This document shows, piece after piece, positions 50,321 to 59,236 of a stretch of 64,000 bases of DNA. The stretch is taken from positions 2,356,001 to 2,420,000 of the forward strand of contig NZ_CP012676.1 of NCBI RefSeq assembly GCF_001294575.1, written 5' to 3'. The notes under the pieces are model-generated. The model was not told the origin of the DNA, ran no database searches, and saw only the letters and a list, made by a program, of their open reading frames with translations. The DNA comes from Pseudomonas versuta (GTDB lineage Bacteria > Pseudomonadota > Gammaproteobacteria > Pseudomonadales > Pseudomonadaceae). The stretch's first letter is position 1. Each line of letters starts with the position of its first letter. A program made the translations under genes and the position numbers.

Positions 50321-53300
50321 TTAAACAGGCAGCCCGGCCGATTGGCCCGAGCGCTCTGGGTTGTCTTGGGCAGCGCCATCGAACACGCTACGGTCGGTCA
50401 TTTCGCCCATGGCCACGACGATCCGCCGCGGGCCTTCGAACGGATCGCGGGCGTGGGCCACCAGCATGTTGTCGAGCATCACCACGTCGCCACGCTGCCA
50501 GTCGAAGCGCACCGCGCAGGTTTCATAGAGCTGACCCAGTTGTTCCATGACCACGTCGTCGATGGGCGTGCCATCACCGAAATACACCTGGCGCGGCATG
50601 AACCCGGCCCCGACGATGCCCAGCAGGTCGCGGCGCACATCGGCTTGCAGGCAATAGTCGTGGTGCAGTTGAACCTGGTTGAAAAATGACTTTTCCCCGG
50701 TGTAGGGGTGGCGGATCACTGCCGGACAAGGGGTACGGGTTTGCAGGCCGCCATTGGCCAGCCATTCGAACGCCACGCCCTGCTCGCGGCAGGCCGCCTC
50801 GACCACGGCACGCTGGTCGGTCTTGTAGAAATCACGCCAGTCCACATCGAAGCCCGGGGTGAAGGTGCGCACATACAACAGCCCCTTACGCTCGAAGGTC
50901 TCGGCCAGACTGGCCGGCAACGCGCGGTACATCGCCCGGCAATCGACGATGGGCGTGGCACCGCCGACCGGCGACGGCTGCTCACAGAAGAACCACTGCT
51001 TGCGCGGCCAGCGCCGCAGGTGCGCGCTTTCGTTGTGGAACAGGATCATCTGCCGCTCGGGGTATGGCGTGGAGCGGTAGGTGTTGCGCCCGCCCTCTTT
51101 CTTCGGCAAGTCGCCATAGGCGCCATACAGGCCCGGCTGGATGGCCTCGGCGAAAGCTTCGAAGTCTTGCGCGGTGCTCAGGCCGAAGCCACGGAACAGC
51201 AGGCCGGCATGGCGGCGCAGGCTGGTTTCAATGAACTCGCGGTTCTGGCTGGCCCACACGCAGGGGTCGAGATCGGCACTGACCGGCTCAATCACCAGCG
51301 GCAACTCGCTACCCACATTGAGCGGCCTGCAGCGCACGGCAGCCATCGCCACCGGCGACGTTGCCGGGCGGGTGAAGGACTTCAGCTTGTCGCGTTTGGC
51401 ATCCAGCCGCGAGCGCCCGCTGACCGGGGCGACGGGCGTGGGCTGCAAGGCAGCGAGGGTCAATGCGTCCAGGGGGCGATCGGGATCGGCGAGGATTTGC
51501 CCGAGCAGGTCGACCCAGGCCTCGGCCCAGCAACGCACCCGCGCCTCGTCAAGGATCGACGTGGCGAACACCCACTCGCCGCCCAGGCCACAGGCATTGG
51601 GCGTCAGGAACAGGGCCATGTCGAATTTTGAGGTTTGCGCTGGCGCGCCGAGCAGTTCGGCGCTCAGCCCCGGCACCGCGAACTGCCCGCGGGGCATGCT
51701 GTGCAACACGAACAGCGCCTGCACCAACGGGTTGCGCTGGCGGGGCACACCGCTGGCCTCGACGATCTGTTCGAAGGGCAAGTCCGCCTGCTCGAGGACC
51801 CTCAATGAATCCTCGCTGACCCGGGCCAGCCACTGGTTGAACGATTGCTGGGGGTGTACCCGGGCGCGCAGCGGCACGATGTTGACGAAGAAGCCGATCA
51901 GTTGTTCCAGCTCGGTTCGCGGTCGACCGGCGATATCGGTGCCATAAATCAAATCGTCCTGGCCGGTGAGGCGATGCATCAGCCAGTCGAAAGCACCGCG
52001 CAGGACCATGAACAGGCTGGCGCCGTGGGCACGGCCCAGGGCTTCGAGACGCCCGACCTGCTCGGCGTCGAGCTGCAAGGCCACGCTGGAGCCCCCTGTG
52101 TGCGGGGTCGATGGACGCGCACGATCAGTGGGCAAGGCCAGTTGCTGCGGTGCGTCTTGCAGATAGTTGCGCCAAAAATCCTCCTCGCGCTGGCGCTCGG
52201 CACTGCCGGACCGGGCGTTCTGCCAGGCCGCGTAGTCGCTGTATTGAATGCTCAACGGTGCCAGCGCCGACGGGCTGCCCGCCAGTTGCGCCTGGTAGCC
52301 CGCACCCAGTTCCTGGACCAGCACGCCAAACGACCAGCCATCGCCGATCAGGTGATGCATGCTCAACAGCAGTCGATATTCCTGGTCGCTCAGGCGCAGC
52401 AGCGTGGCGCGCAGGAGCGGCGCCCGCTGCAGGTCGAACGCCTGCCCCGCCGCTTCGGCCTCGGCCACCGCCAGCGCAGTGGCCTGTTCGGCATCGCGCA
52501 GGCCACTGAGGTCGAGCACCGGCAAGGCCAGTTCCACCCGGGCGGCACAGTGCACCAGAGCCACGCCATCCGGGCCCGGCACGAAAGCACTGCGCAAACT
52601 CGCCTGACGCTGCAGCAAACCCGTCAGTGCCGCTTGCAGGGCCTCCACCCGCAGCTCGCCACACAAGCGCAACTGGGCAACCATGTTGTAGGCCGCGCCA
52701 CCCTGTTCTGCACCCAACTGCTGCGCCAGCCACAGGCTGCGTTGTACCGGCGACATGGCCTGCGGCCCGCTGGCGTGCAGTGCCTGCAATGGCACCCCGG
52801 CGGCCAGACGTGGTGCGGCGTCAACCGAGGCGGCCAGCAGGGCCAGGGGGCTGGCGGCGAACAGCGCGCTCAACGGCAATTCGACGTTGAATTCGCTGCG
52901 CACTCGCGCCAGTACTTGCACGGCGGCGAGGGAGTGACCGCCCACCGCGAGAAAGATGTCGTCGCGGCTGATCTCGGTGCCTTCAAGCACCTCGGACCAG
53001 ATCGCCGCCAGACGCTGTTCGGTATGGCCCCGGGGTGCGGCACCGGCCTGCCCGGCTGCACGCGGGTTTAACAGCGGTCGACGATAGACGTGGTAAGCCC
53101 CCAGTTCACCGCTCTCCAGACGCTGGCGGCAGGCCGAGCGCTGCAGCTTGCCGCTGGTGGTCTTGGGCAAGGCGGCCGGTTCGAGCAGGGCGATGACGCT
53201 GGCCGGTTCCTGCTGGGTGTCACTGACCACCCGGTCGATGGCTTCGATCAACACTTGGGGGTCGAATTTCTTTTGCACACTGCGCCCGATCTCGGCGGCG

Positions 53301-54793
53301 ATGCCGATGCACTCGCGACCGTCGACCTGCACCGGGAACGCCGCGACACGCCCCTTGCGCACCGCTTCGACGCCCTGCTCCACAGCTTTTTCGATGTCTT
53401 GCGGGTAACGGTTCTGGCCGCGAATGATGATCACGTCCTTGGCCCGCGAGGTGATGAACAGACCGCCCTGATGCAGGAACGCCAGGTCACCGCTGCGCAG
53501 CCAGCGGCCGTCGGGCAGGTCGAGGAAAGTCCTGGCGGTGGCCTCGGGGTTGCGCCAGTAGCCACGGGCCACGCTGGGGCCGCGGACCCAGATTTCACCC
53601 ACGGTGTTTTCAGCCACCGGCTGCAAGGTCTGCGGGTTCATCAGGCGCACCTGATCGTCGAACAGCAAACCGCCGCTGCTGACCATTTCGGTGCCGTGCG
53701 GATCGGCAACCACCCGGCCCAGGGCCAATTGGTCGTGGTCCACATGCAGGGTGTAGTACGGGCCGCCACGGGTGTTGCTGGTGACCATCAGGGTCGCTTC
53801 GGCCAGGCCGTAGCACGGGTGCACGGTGGTCGCCGCCAGTCCTGCCGGGGAGAAGCGCTCAACGAAGTCGGCCAGGGTGTCGGCCCGTACCGGTTCGGAA
53901 CCGCAAAACGCAACGCGCCACTGGCTCAGGTCGAGCTCGTCAAGCAGGCTGTCGCGCACGCTCTCGGTACACAGGCGGAAGGCAAAGTCGGGGCCGCCGC
54001 TGAGGGTACCGCCGTAGCGGTGAATCGCTTGGAGCCAGCGCGCCGGCCGGGCGAGGAAGTGCTGGGTGGTCAACAACACCAGCGGCACACCGGCATAGAT
54101 CGGCTGCAGCATGCCGCCGATCAGGCCCATGTCGTGGTACAGCGGCAGCCAGCTGACAAATACATCCCCGGGGCGGGTGCCGAAGCCCATTTGCAGCAGG
54201 CGCTGATTGTCCAGCAAGTTGGCGTGGGTGACTTCGACGCCCTTGGGTTCGGAGGTGGAGCCGGAGGTGTATTGCAGCATGGCGACGGCATCGCCCGGCA
54301 CCGTACGCGGTTGCCAGGCCCGGGGCGCTTGCGCCTCAAGGTCCTGGACGCTGGCCACGGCCGGCAGGTGCGCCAGGGTCAGGCCATCGCGCAGCAACCG
54401 GGAAGCGTCGAGGGCCGCATGCTCGCAGAGGATCAACGACGGCTCGGCATCCATGGCCATGCCTTGCAGGCGTTCGGTATGGAACTGGCGGTTGCGTTCC
54501 GGCGGATAGGCCGGCACTGCAATCAGACCGGCATACAGGCACGCGAAAAAGGCCACGATGTAGTCGGGGCCGTTGGTCAGCAGCAGGAGCACCCGGTCGC
54601 CCTCCCCGGCGTGCTGCCCCAGACAGGCAGCCAGGTGCCGGACCCGGGCATCCAGTTGCGCGTAGGTGTACAGCTCGGTGGTCTGGTTGCCGTCACCGAG
54701 AAAGCGCAAGGCCAGTTGTTCGCCTTGCTGCTCGGCGCGCTGCGCCAGCATCTCGATCAGGGAGTGGGGTTGAGGCTGATGTGGGATGGCCAT
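50321..54793 (-). CDS. Initiation NRPS: fatty acyl-AMP ligase - ACP - C - aspartyl beta-hydroxylase fusion
   Basis: A 1490-residue protein with four parts. Residues 1-575 are a fatty acyl-AMP ligase (LQYTSGSTSEPKGVEVTH, SWLPLYHDMGLIGG) that activates a fatty acid; about 590-660 an acyl carrier (VGGHSLAAV); about 678-1110 a C domain with intact HHLIGDGWS near 816; about 1154-1480 a TauD/SyrP-type Fe(II)/2-oxoglutarate oxygenase with FHNESAH (metal HxE) near 1253 and VAHARDPFEGPRRIVVAM (distal His and 2-oxoglutarate Arg) near 1447. There is no A domain. The C domain should join the fatty acid to Asp held on the next protein, and the fused oxygenase should hydroxylate an aspartyl residue. A ggagg site precedes the ATG; the next gene starts 11 bp after its stop. 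Confidence 0.93.
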   Translation of the reverse strand: MAIPHQPQPHSLIEMLAQRAEQQGEQLALRFLGDGNQTTELYTYAQLDARVRHLAACLGQHAGEGDRVLLLLTNGPDYIVAFFACLYAGLIAVPAYPPERNRQFHTERLQGMAMDAEPSLILCEHAALDASRLLRDGLTLAHLPAVASVQDLEAQAPRAWQPRTVPGDAVAMLQYTSGSTSEPKGVEVTHANLLDNQRLLQMGFGTRPGDVFVSWLPLYHDMGLIGGMLQPIYAGVPLVLLTTQHFLARPARWLQAIHRYGGTLSGGPDFAFRLCTESVRDSLLDELDLSQWRVAFCGSEPVRADTLADFVERFSPAGLAATTVHPCYGLAEATLMVTSNTRGGPYYTLHVDHDQLALGRVVADPHGTEMVSSGGLLFDDQVRLMNPQTLQPVAENTVGEIWVRGPSVARGYWRNPEATARTFLDLPDGRWLRSGDLAFLHQGGLFITSRAKDVIIIRGQNRYPQDIEKAVEQGVEAVRKGRVAAFPVQVDGRECIGIAAEIGRSVQKKFDPQVLIEAIDRVVSDTQQEPASVIALLEPAALPKTTSGKLQRSACRQRLESGELGAYHVYRRPLLNPRAAGQAGAAPRGHTEQRLAAIWSEVLEGTEISRDDIFLAVGGHSLAAVQVLARVRSEFNVELPLSALFAASPLALLAASVDAAPRLAAGVPLQALHASGPQAMSPVQRSLWLAQQLGAEQGGAAYNMVAQLRLCGELRVEALQAALTGLLQRQASLRSAFVPGPDGVALVHCAARVELALPVLDLSGLRDAEQATALAVAEAEAAGQAFDLQRAPLLRATLLRLSDQEYRLLLSMHHLIGDGWSFGVLVQELGAGYQAQLAGSPSALAPLSIQYSDYAAWQNARSGSAERQREEDFWRNYLQDAPQQLALPTDRARPSTPHTGGSSVALQLDAEQVGRLEALGRAHGASLFMVLRGAFDWLMHRLTGQDDLIYGTDIAGRPRTELEQLIGFFVNIVPLRARVHPQQSFNQWLARVSEDSLRVLEQADLPFEQIVEASGVPRQRNPLVQALFVLHSMPRGQFAVPGLSAELLGAPAQTSKFDMALFLTPNACGLGGEWVFATSILDEARVRCWAEAWVDLLGQILADPDRPLDALTLAALQPTPVAPVSGRSRLDAKRDKLKSFTRPATSPVAMAAVRCRPLNVGSELPLVIEPVSADLDPCVWASQNREFIETSLRRHAGLLFRGFGLSTAQDFEAFAEAIQPGLYGAYGDLPKKEGGRNTYRSTPYPERQMILFHNESAHLRRWPRKQWFFCEQPSPVGGATPIVDCRAMYRALPASLAETFERKGLLYVRTFTPGFDVDWRDFYKTDQRAVVEAACREQGVAFEWLANGGLQTRTPCPAVIRHPYTGEKSFFNQVQLHHDYCLQADVRRDLLGIVGAGFMPRQVYFGDGTPIDDVVMEQLGQLYETCAVRFDWQRGDVVMLDNMLVAHARDPFEGPRRIVVAMGEMTDRSVFDGAAQDNPERSGQSAGLPV

Positions 54794-54842
54794 GGGGCGT
54801 CCTCCTGCAATCGCAAAAAATCAGAAAAGAGTCGAGGGGTAC

Positions 54843-55823
54843 TCAGCGCACATCGGCGCCGTGAGGTTCGGCCATGGCCACTACCACTTTGCGCGGCCCC
54901 TGGAACGGCGCGCGACCGTGGGCGGTGAGCATGTTGTCGAGCATCAGCACGTCGTTGTCCTGCCAGGAAAACTCGACCTGCTCGTGCTGCATCACGCCGC
55001 GAATGTCTTGCAGCAGGCTTTCTTCCAGCGGGCTGCCGTCGCCGTAATAGACGTTGCGGGGCAAGTCCTCCTCGTCCACCAGATCGAGCAGGGTTTCACG
55101 TACCTCTTCGGGCAAGTTGGACACGTGAAACAGGTGTGCCTGGTTGAACCACACGGCGTCGCCGGTACGGGGATGGGTGGCTACCGCCTGGCACACCTGG
55201 CGCGTGCGCAGGCCGCCATCGTCTTTCCATTGCAGGCTGATGCCGTGGGCCTGGCAGTAGGCGTGCACGACACTGCGGTCCTGGGTGTTGAACACCTGCT
55301 CCCAGGACACGTCCAGGCCGTTGCCGTAGTTGCGGGTGTACATCAGGCCTTTGCTGGCGAAGCGCTGGCGAATCTGTTCACCGACCCGGCGATAAATCGC
55401 CCGGCTATCACCAATCGGCGTCGCACCGCCTACGGGCGAGGCCTGCTGGCAGAAGAACCAGATTTTCATTGGCCAGTCGCGGGTATAGGCCTGTTCGTTG
55501 TGCAGCGGGATGTGCTGGTGCGGCGGATATTCGGTGGAGGTGTAGATACCGGCGGTGACGTTACTGCGCGGGGTGGAACCGAACTCGTAGGTGAGCAGGT
55601 CCGAGCCGAAGCCCGTGGCGAAAGAGCGAAAGCGCTCGGCGGTCTGCACCTCGAAGCCGCGCAGCAATACGCCACCGGCGACCAGCAGTTGCTGGTCGAT
55701 CAGCGCCCGTAGCGCGGGCAGGCAAGCCTGCAGTTCAAGGCCGGGCTCGCGGGCTTCAATCAGCAGAGGCAAGGGGGTGTCGGCATGGCGCAGGGGCCGG
55801 ATATCGAAGCGTGAATCAAGCAT
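54843..55823 (-). CDS. Stand-alone aspartyl beta-hydroxylase (SyrP/TauD family)
   Basis: A 326-residue non-haem Fe(II)/2-oxoglutarate dioxygenase. Metal ligands are seen in PLHNEQAY (HxE) and TAHGRAPFQGPRKVV, the latter also carrying the 2-oxoglutarate-binding Arg; FFCQQASPVGGATPI is a family block shared with the fused hydroxylase encoded next. SyrP-type enzymes hydroxylate aspartate while it is tethered to a carrier domain. The partner should be the interface-A(Asp)-T protein. ATG with a ggagtc ribosome site. It lies 39 bp after the thioesterase gene and 49 bp before the FAAL gene, so all are one unit. Confidence 0.92.
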   Translation of the reverse strand: MLDSRFDIRPLRHADTPLPLLIEAREPGLELQACLPALRALIDQQLLVAGGVLLRGFEVQTAERFRSFATGFGSDLLTYEFGSTPRSNVTAGIYTSTEYPPHQHIPLHNEQAYTRDWPMKIWFFCQQASPVGGATPIGDSRAIYRRVGEQIRQRFASKGLMYTRNYGNGLDVSWEQVFNTQDRSVVHAYCQAHGISLQWKDDGGLRTRQVCQAVATHPRTGDAVWFNQAHLFHVSNLPEEVRETLLDLVDEEDLPRNVYYGDGSPLEESLLQDIRGVMQHEQVEFSWQDNDVLMLDNMLTAHGRAPFQGPRKVVVAMAEPHGADVR

Positions 55824-55862
55824 GGAAGACTCCGCGAAAAAAGGACGGCGCTACGACCCGGA

Positions 55863-56621
55863 TCAACCCAGGGCGTGCAATGAAGGGAGCGAGAGACGCG
55901 GTGCCTGCTCGCGTAAATCCAGGCACAGCCTGAGCAGGCGCTCGAGGAAATCGGCGCGCTGGCGGTGCAGGAAAAAATGCCCGCCGGTGCACATTTCAAG
56001 ATGGAACGGGCCGCTGCATTCGGCTTCCCAGGTCGTCAGGGCACTGACCGCGACACTGTCGTCGCGCCCGCCGAACACATGCAGCGCGCAAGGCAAAGGG
56101 CTGCGCTGAGGCGGCCGATAGCGGTCACCGAGGAGAAAATCGGCGCGCAGCACCGGCAGCACCATGGCCAGCATTTCAGGGTCATCGAACACAGCCCGGG
56201 GCGTGCCGTCGAGGCGATGCAACTCGGCGATCAGTTCGGCATCGGTCATGGGCCGGGCATCGGGATTGCCATCGCGCTGGCCGGGGGCAGTACTGGCGAC
56301 GGCGATCAGCGCGCCGGGCGGCTCGACCCCCAGAGCGACCAGGGCATGGGCCACCTCCAGGGCCACCACGCCGCCGATGCTATGGCCGAGCATCAGGTAA
56401 GGGCCGTTGATCATCGGCGCCAGCTCTGCCGCCAGGCTTGCAGCCAGGGCGGGCATATCCACCTGCAACGGTTCATCGCCACGCCAGCCGTGGCCGGGCA
56501 ATTCGACCGGTTGCACATCGAGCCAGGCCGGCAAGGCTGCACGCCACGGAGCGAAAGCCATGGCGCTCGCGCCGGAACAGGCGAAGCAGAAAAGGCGGAT
56601 GGGATGGGGGGCGACGGACAC
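55863..56621 (-). CDS. Type II thioesterase of the siderophore NRPS (PvdG/GrsT-like)
   Basis: A 252-residue alpha/beta hydrolase that clears wrongly primed or stalled carrier domains. The start is GTG at 56621 with an aaggagat ribosome site. FCFACSGASAMAFAPW near the N-terminus and the nucleophile elbow GHSIGG are typical, followed by DAELIAELHRLDGT and the catalytic-His block CTGGHFFLH near the C-terminus. It is the first gene of the NRPS operon, preceded by a Fur-like and a PvdS-type promoter-like element. Confidence 0.92.
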   Translation of the reverse strand: MSVAPHPIRLFCFACSGASAMAFAPWRAALPAWLDVQPVELPGHGWRGDEPLQVDMPALAASLAAELAPMINGPYLMLGHSIGGVVALEVAHALVALGVEPPGALIAVASTAPGQRDGNPDARPMTDAELIAELHRLDGTPRAVFDDPEMLAMVLPVLRADFLLGDRYRPPQRSPLPCALHVFGGRDDSVAVSALTTWEAECSGPFHLEMCTGGHFFLHRQRADFLERLLRLCLDLREQAPRLSLPSLHALG

Positions 56622-56685
56622 TGCGGATCTCCTTAAAAGCAGTCGACAAGCCGGACCGGCCTTGCCTGAAACACTGCTAATAAGG

Positions 56686-56711
56686 ACGAAAGAAATACGT
56701 AGGGAATTAAC
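56686..56711 (-). promoter_or_regulatory. Iron-starvation (PvdS-type) promoter-like element before the NRPS operon
   Basis: On the minus strand GTTAATTCC is followed by a spacer and CGT, with 17 bases between TTAAT and CGT. This is one mismatch from the TAAAT-N16/17-CGT iron-starvation box. It ends 65 bases from the thioesterase start, a good position for the operon promoter. Confidence 0.5.
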
Positions 56712-56718
56712 TGCCTTT

Positions 56719-56737
56719 GATAAATATTATTATTTGC
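56719..56737. promoter_or_regulatory. Candidate Fur box upstream of the NRPS operon
   Basis: The 19 bases gataaatattattatttgc match the Fur consensus at 13 positions by eye and lie just upstream of the PvdS-type element. Direct iron repression of the operon would follow. Confidence 0.5.
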
Positions 56738-56754
56738 AAAGCCCCAGACATGCC

Positions 56755-57438
56755 CGGAACCCGTAGTCGCTGACGAGCCGTGCGAGGCTGTAATCGGGCA
56801 ACGCCCGTAGCGGCTAAGACCGCGGTGTACCTGACACACCGGGGTGCATGATTGGCGACGGCTGCGCCGCCGATCGCAGCCTCGCAAAGCTCGTCAGCGA
56901 CTACAGGGGCGGTTGGGATTTTTGATCGGGCAACGCCCGTAAAACCTCAATCCGTGATGTACCTGACATACCGAGGGGCAAGGATTTGCGACAGCGACGG
57001 TGTCGATCTCCCTGCGGCAAGCAATACCTGTAGTCGCTGACGAGCTTTGCGAGGCTGTGATCGGGCAACGCCCGTAAAACCTCAATCCGTGAGGTACCTG
57101 ACATACCGAGGGGCAAGGATTTGCGACATGGACGGTGTCGACCTCCCTGCGGCAAGCAATACCTGTAGTCGCTGACGAGCTTTGCGAGGCTGTGATCGGG
57201 CAACGCCCGCAATCCCTCAACCCGTGAGGTACCTGACATACCGAGGGGCAAGGATTTGCGACAGCGACGGTGTCGACCTCCCTGCGGCAAGCAATACCTG
57301 TAGTCGCTGACGAGCTTTGCGAGGCTGTGATCGGGCAACGCCCGCAATCCCTCAACCCAGGATATGCCTGACACACCGGGGTGCATGATTGACGACGGCT
57401 GCGCCGCCGATCGCAGCCTCGTTCCTCGTCAGCGACTA
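56755..57438. repeat. 135-bp tandem repeat array with REP-like palindromes
   Basis: The string gggcaacgccc recurs at 56796, 56928, 57063, 57198 and 57333, that is with spacings of 132, 135, 135 and 135 bp. Each unit contains gtagtcgctgacgagc...gcgaggctgtgatcg, which in the two outer, more diverged ends appears as its reverse complement (cgatcgcagcctcg...cgtcagcgactac). So the array is a run of direct repeats bounded by inverted REP-like elements. Unit length is a multiple of three, and this keeps long open frames on the minus strand (56894-57386), which I regard as non-coding. It fills most of the gap between the exporter and thioesterase genes. Confidence 0.92.
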
Positions 57439-59043
57439 CCGGCTGACGATCTGGCCGCGCTCGAGTTTGATCAACTGGTCGGCCAGGTGGAAGTAACGGT
57501 CATCGTGGGAGATGACCAGCAGCGTCTTGCCCTGGGCACGCAGCTCAGGCAGCAGTTCGCAATAGAACACTTCGCGAAACGCCGGGTCCTGGTCAGCGGC
57601 CCATTCGTCGAAGATGATCACCGGCCGCCCTTCAAGGCAGGCAACGATCAACGCCAGGCGCTTGCGCTGGCCCTGGGACAGTTCACGGGTTGAAAACGAA
57701 CCGTTGCTGACGCTGACCTTGTGGTCCAGGTGCAGCTTGCTCAGCCATTGCGCCGCCTGGCTGTCCAGGCTGGAGTCCGGCGCTTCGAGCAGGGTGTCGA
57801 ACAGGTGGAAGTCCGAGAAAACCGCCGAAAACAGCTGGCGATAATCGTCCCGCTCTTGCGCTGCCACCGGCCGGCCATCGACCCGCACTTCGCCGCTTTC
57901 CGGCACGTACAGGCCGGCAATCAGCTTGGCCAGGGTGGTCTTGCCGCTGCCGTTGCCACCGACCAGAAAGGTAATCTGGCCGGGCTTGAGGGTCAGCGCC
58001 ACCGGGCCAAGGGTGAATACTTCATCCTCGCGCTCGCTGAAATAGCCATGGGTCAGGCCATTCAGCTCCAGGGTTACACCCTTGGCCTGGACGGCAGGTG
58101 CCGGGGTCTGCGAGCAGGTTTCAGCCTGCAATTGCGCAAGCGTCGCTTCAATGCGCGCACTGGCGACTCGCGCCTGGCTCATCTGTGGCAGGTTCAGCAG
58201 TACGCCTTCCAGCGGGCCCATCATGTACAGGAAGACCATCACGTAACCGGTGATCACGGCAGTATCGGAAGGCACCCACAGGCGCAGGAACAGCACCAGG
58301 CCAATCAGTATCAGAAACAGCAGGCGGCCCCAGCCACCGGTAATGGCAAACAGCATCAGGCCCTTGGCCCGGTTGCGGCGTACTTGCTCGACAGCGCTGA
58401 CCAGCACTTCATCAAGAAAACGCCGGGCCTTGGAGCGGTTGAGCTTGAGTTCCTTGGCCCCCGAGACCATGGCGTCGAAATGACCGAAGAGTTCGTCCTG
58501 GCTGGCACCGGCCTTGCGGAAGTACTGCAGCATGTGGGAATGGCACAGGTGATAGCCCAGGGAGCCAAGGCCGATGGCCAGCACTGAAACCAGAAAAATG
58601 ACCCAGGACAGGTACGCCAGGTACCCCAGACACCCGAGCACCACGACGGCACTGGTGACCAGCATCGGGAAGCCGGTGAAGAAGTTCGACAAGGTGGTGG
58701 TGTCATCGGCCAGGGCCGCCTGGATCCGCCCGCGTCCGGCCTTTTCCAGCCCGCGCAGGGGCGCCGCGACTACATGCCGTGAAATGTGCATGCGCAGGGT
58801 CGCCAGGCCTTGTTGACTGAGGTAGGCGAACAACGCCCTGGACAGCACCTGGCTGCCCATCACCAGGGCTATCACCAGCACGAAAGGCAGCGCGTAGCTG
58901 GCCAGGCCGTCCAGTGGAGCATTCAGGGCCTGGTTGATCAGCGCCACCAGCAACACGTTGGCCAGGCCGCAGACCAGGCTTGCGCCAATGGCCACGGCCA
59001 GCCGTGTGTGCGAGGTGCGAACCAGCATACCGAACAATGACAT
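57436..59043 (-). CDS. pvdE: PvdE-like siderophore-peptide ABC exporter (fused TM-ATPase)
   Basis: A 535-residue half transporter of the cyclic-peptide exporter family (PvdE, SyrD). Six membrane spans fill roughly residues 1-300; the ATPase follows with Walker A VGGNGSGKTT, signature LSQGQRKRLAL, Walker B PVIIFDEWAADQDP and switch His in VISHDDRYF. PvdE moves acylated pyoverdine precursor into the periplasm; here it should export the acyl peptide siderophore across the inner membrane. The TAG stop at 57436-57438 is part of the neighbouring REP-like repeat. A PvdS-type element lies upstream at 59116-59140. Confidence 0.93.
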   Translation of the reverse strand: MSLFGMLVRTSHTRLAVAIGASLVCGLANVLLVALINQALNAPLDGLASYALPFVLVIALVMGSQVLSRALFAYLSQQGLATLRMHISRHVVAAPLRGLEKAGRGRIQAALADDTTTLSNFFTGFPMLVTSAVVVLGCLGYLAYLSWVIFLVSVLAIGLGSLGYHLCHSHMLQYFRKAGASQDELFGHFDAMVSGAKELKLNRSKARRFLDEVLVSAVEQVRRNRAKGLMLFAITGGWGRLLFLILIGLVLFLRLWVPSDTAVITGYVMVFLYMMGPLEGVLLNLPQMSQARVASARIEATLAQLQAETCSQTPAPAVQAKGVTLELNGLTHGYFSEREDEVFTLGPVALTLKPGQITFLVGGNGSGKTTLAKLIAGLYVPESGEVRVDGRPVAAQERDDYRQLFSAVFSDFHLFDTLLEAPDSSLDSQAAQWLSKLHLDHKVSVSNGSFSTRELSQGQRKRLALIVACLEGRPVIIFDEWAADQDPAFREVFYCELLPELRAQGKTLLVISHDDRYFHLADQLIKLERGQIVSR

Positions 59044-59115
59044 GGTGTCTCCTTGGGGGTCGGCTGGCGCAGGCCGTCACGCCGGCGCCATCGATAAATT
59101 GGGTTCCCGGAATAG

Positions 59116-59140
59116 ACGAAGCCTGTGGCGGATTCTTTAG
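59116..59140 (-). promoter_or_regulatory. Iron-starvation (PvdS-type) promoter-like element before the exporter gene
   Basis: On the minus strand CTAAAG is followed by 16 bases and CGT, one mismatch from (G/C)TAAAT-N16-CGT. It lies about 75 bp upstream of the exporter ATG. Confidence 0.5.
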
Positions 59141-59180
59141 GACGCGGCATTATTGCAGGTATTGGGAATCAGGTGCTGTT

Positions 59181-59199
59181 GCTATAGACTCTCATTCTC
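59181..59199. promoter_or_regulatory. Weak candidate Fur box before the FhuD-like gene
   Basis: The bases gctatagactctcattctc match the Fur consensus at 12 of 19 positions by eye, best in the right half (tcattctc). It lies 38 bp before the FhuD-like start and in the shared spacer with the exporter gene. Confidence 0.35.
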
Positions 59200-59236
59200 G
59201 CCTGGAGGCGACCTGTCTGCTTCGGAGTCTGTTGCA

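Noticed and set aside
56894..57386. Two overlapping minus-strand frames with 45-residue periodicity in the tandem array
   Set aside because: The periodicity comes from 135-bp DNA units; the same repeats are open in two frames and nothing suggests translation.
21602..59043. Pyoverdine biosynthesis cluster
   Set aside because: PvdA- and PvdE-like genes are shared, but there is no chromophore module (PvdL type), no periplasmic maturation genes and no PvdF; the loading step is a FAAL fused to a C domain and hydroxylase.
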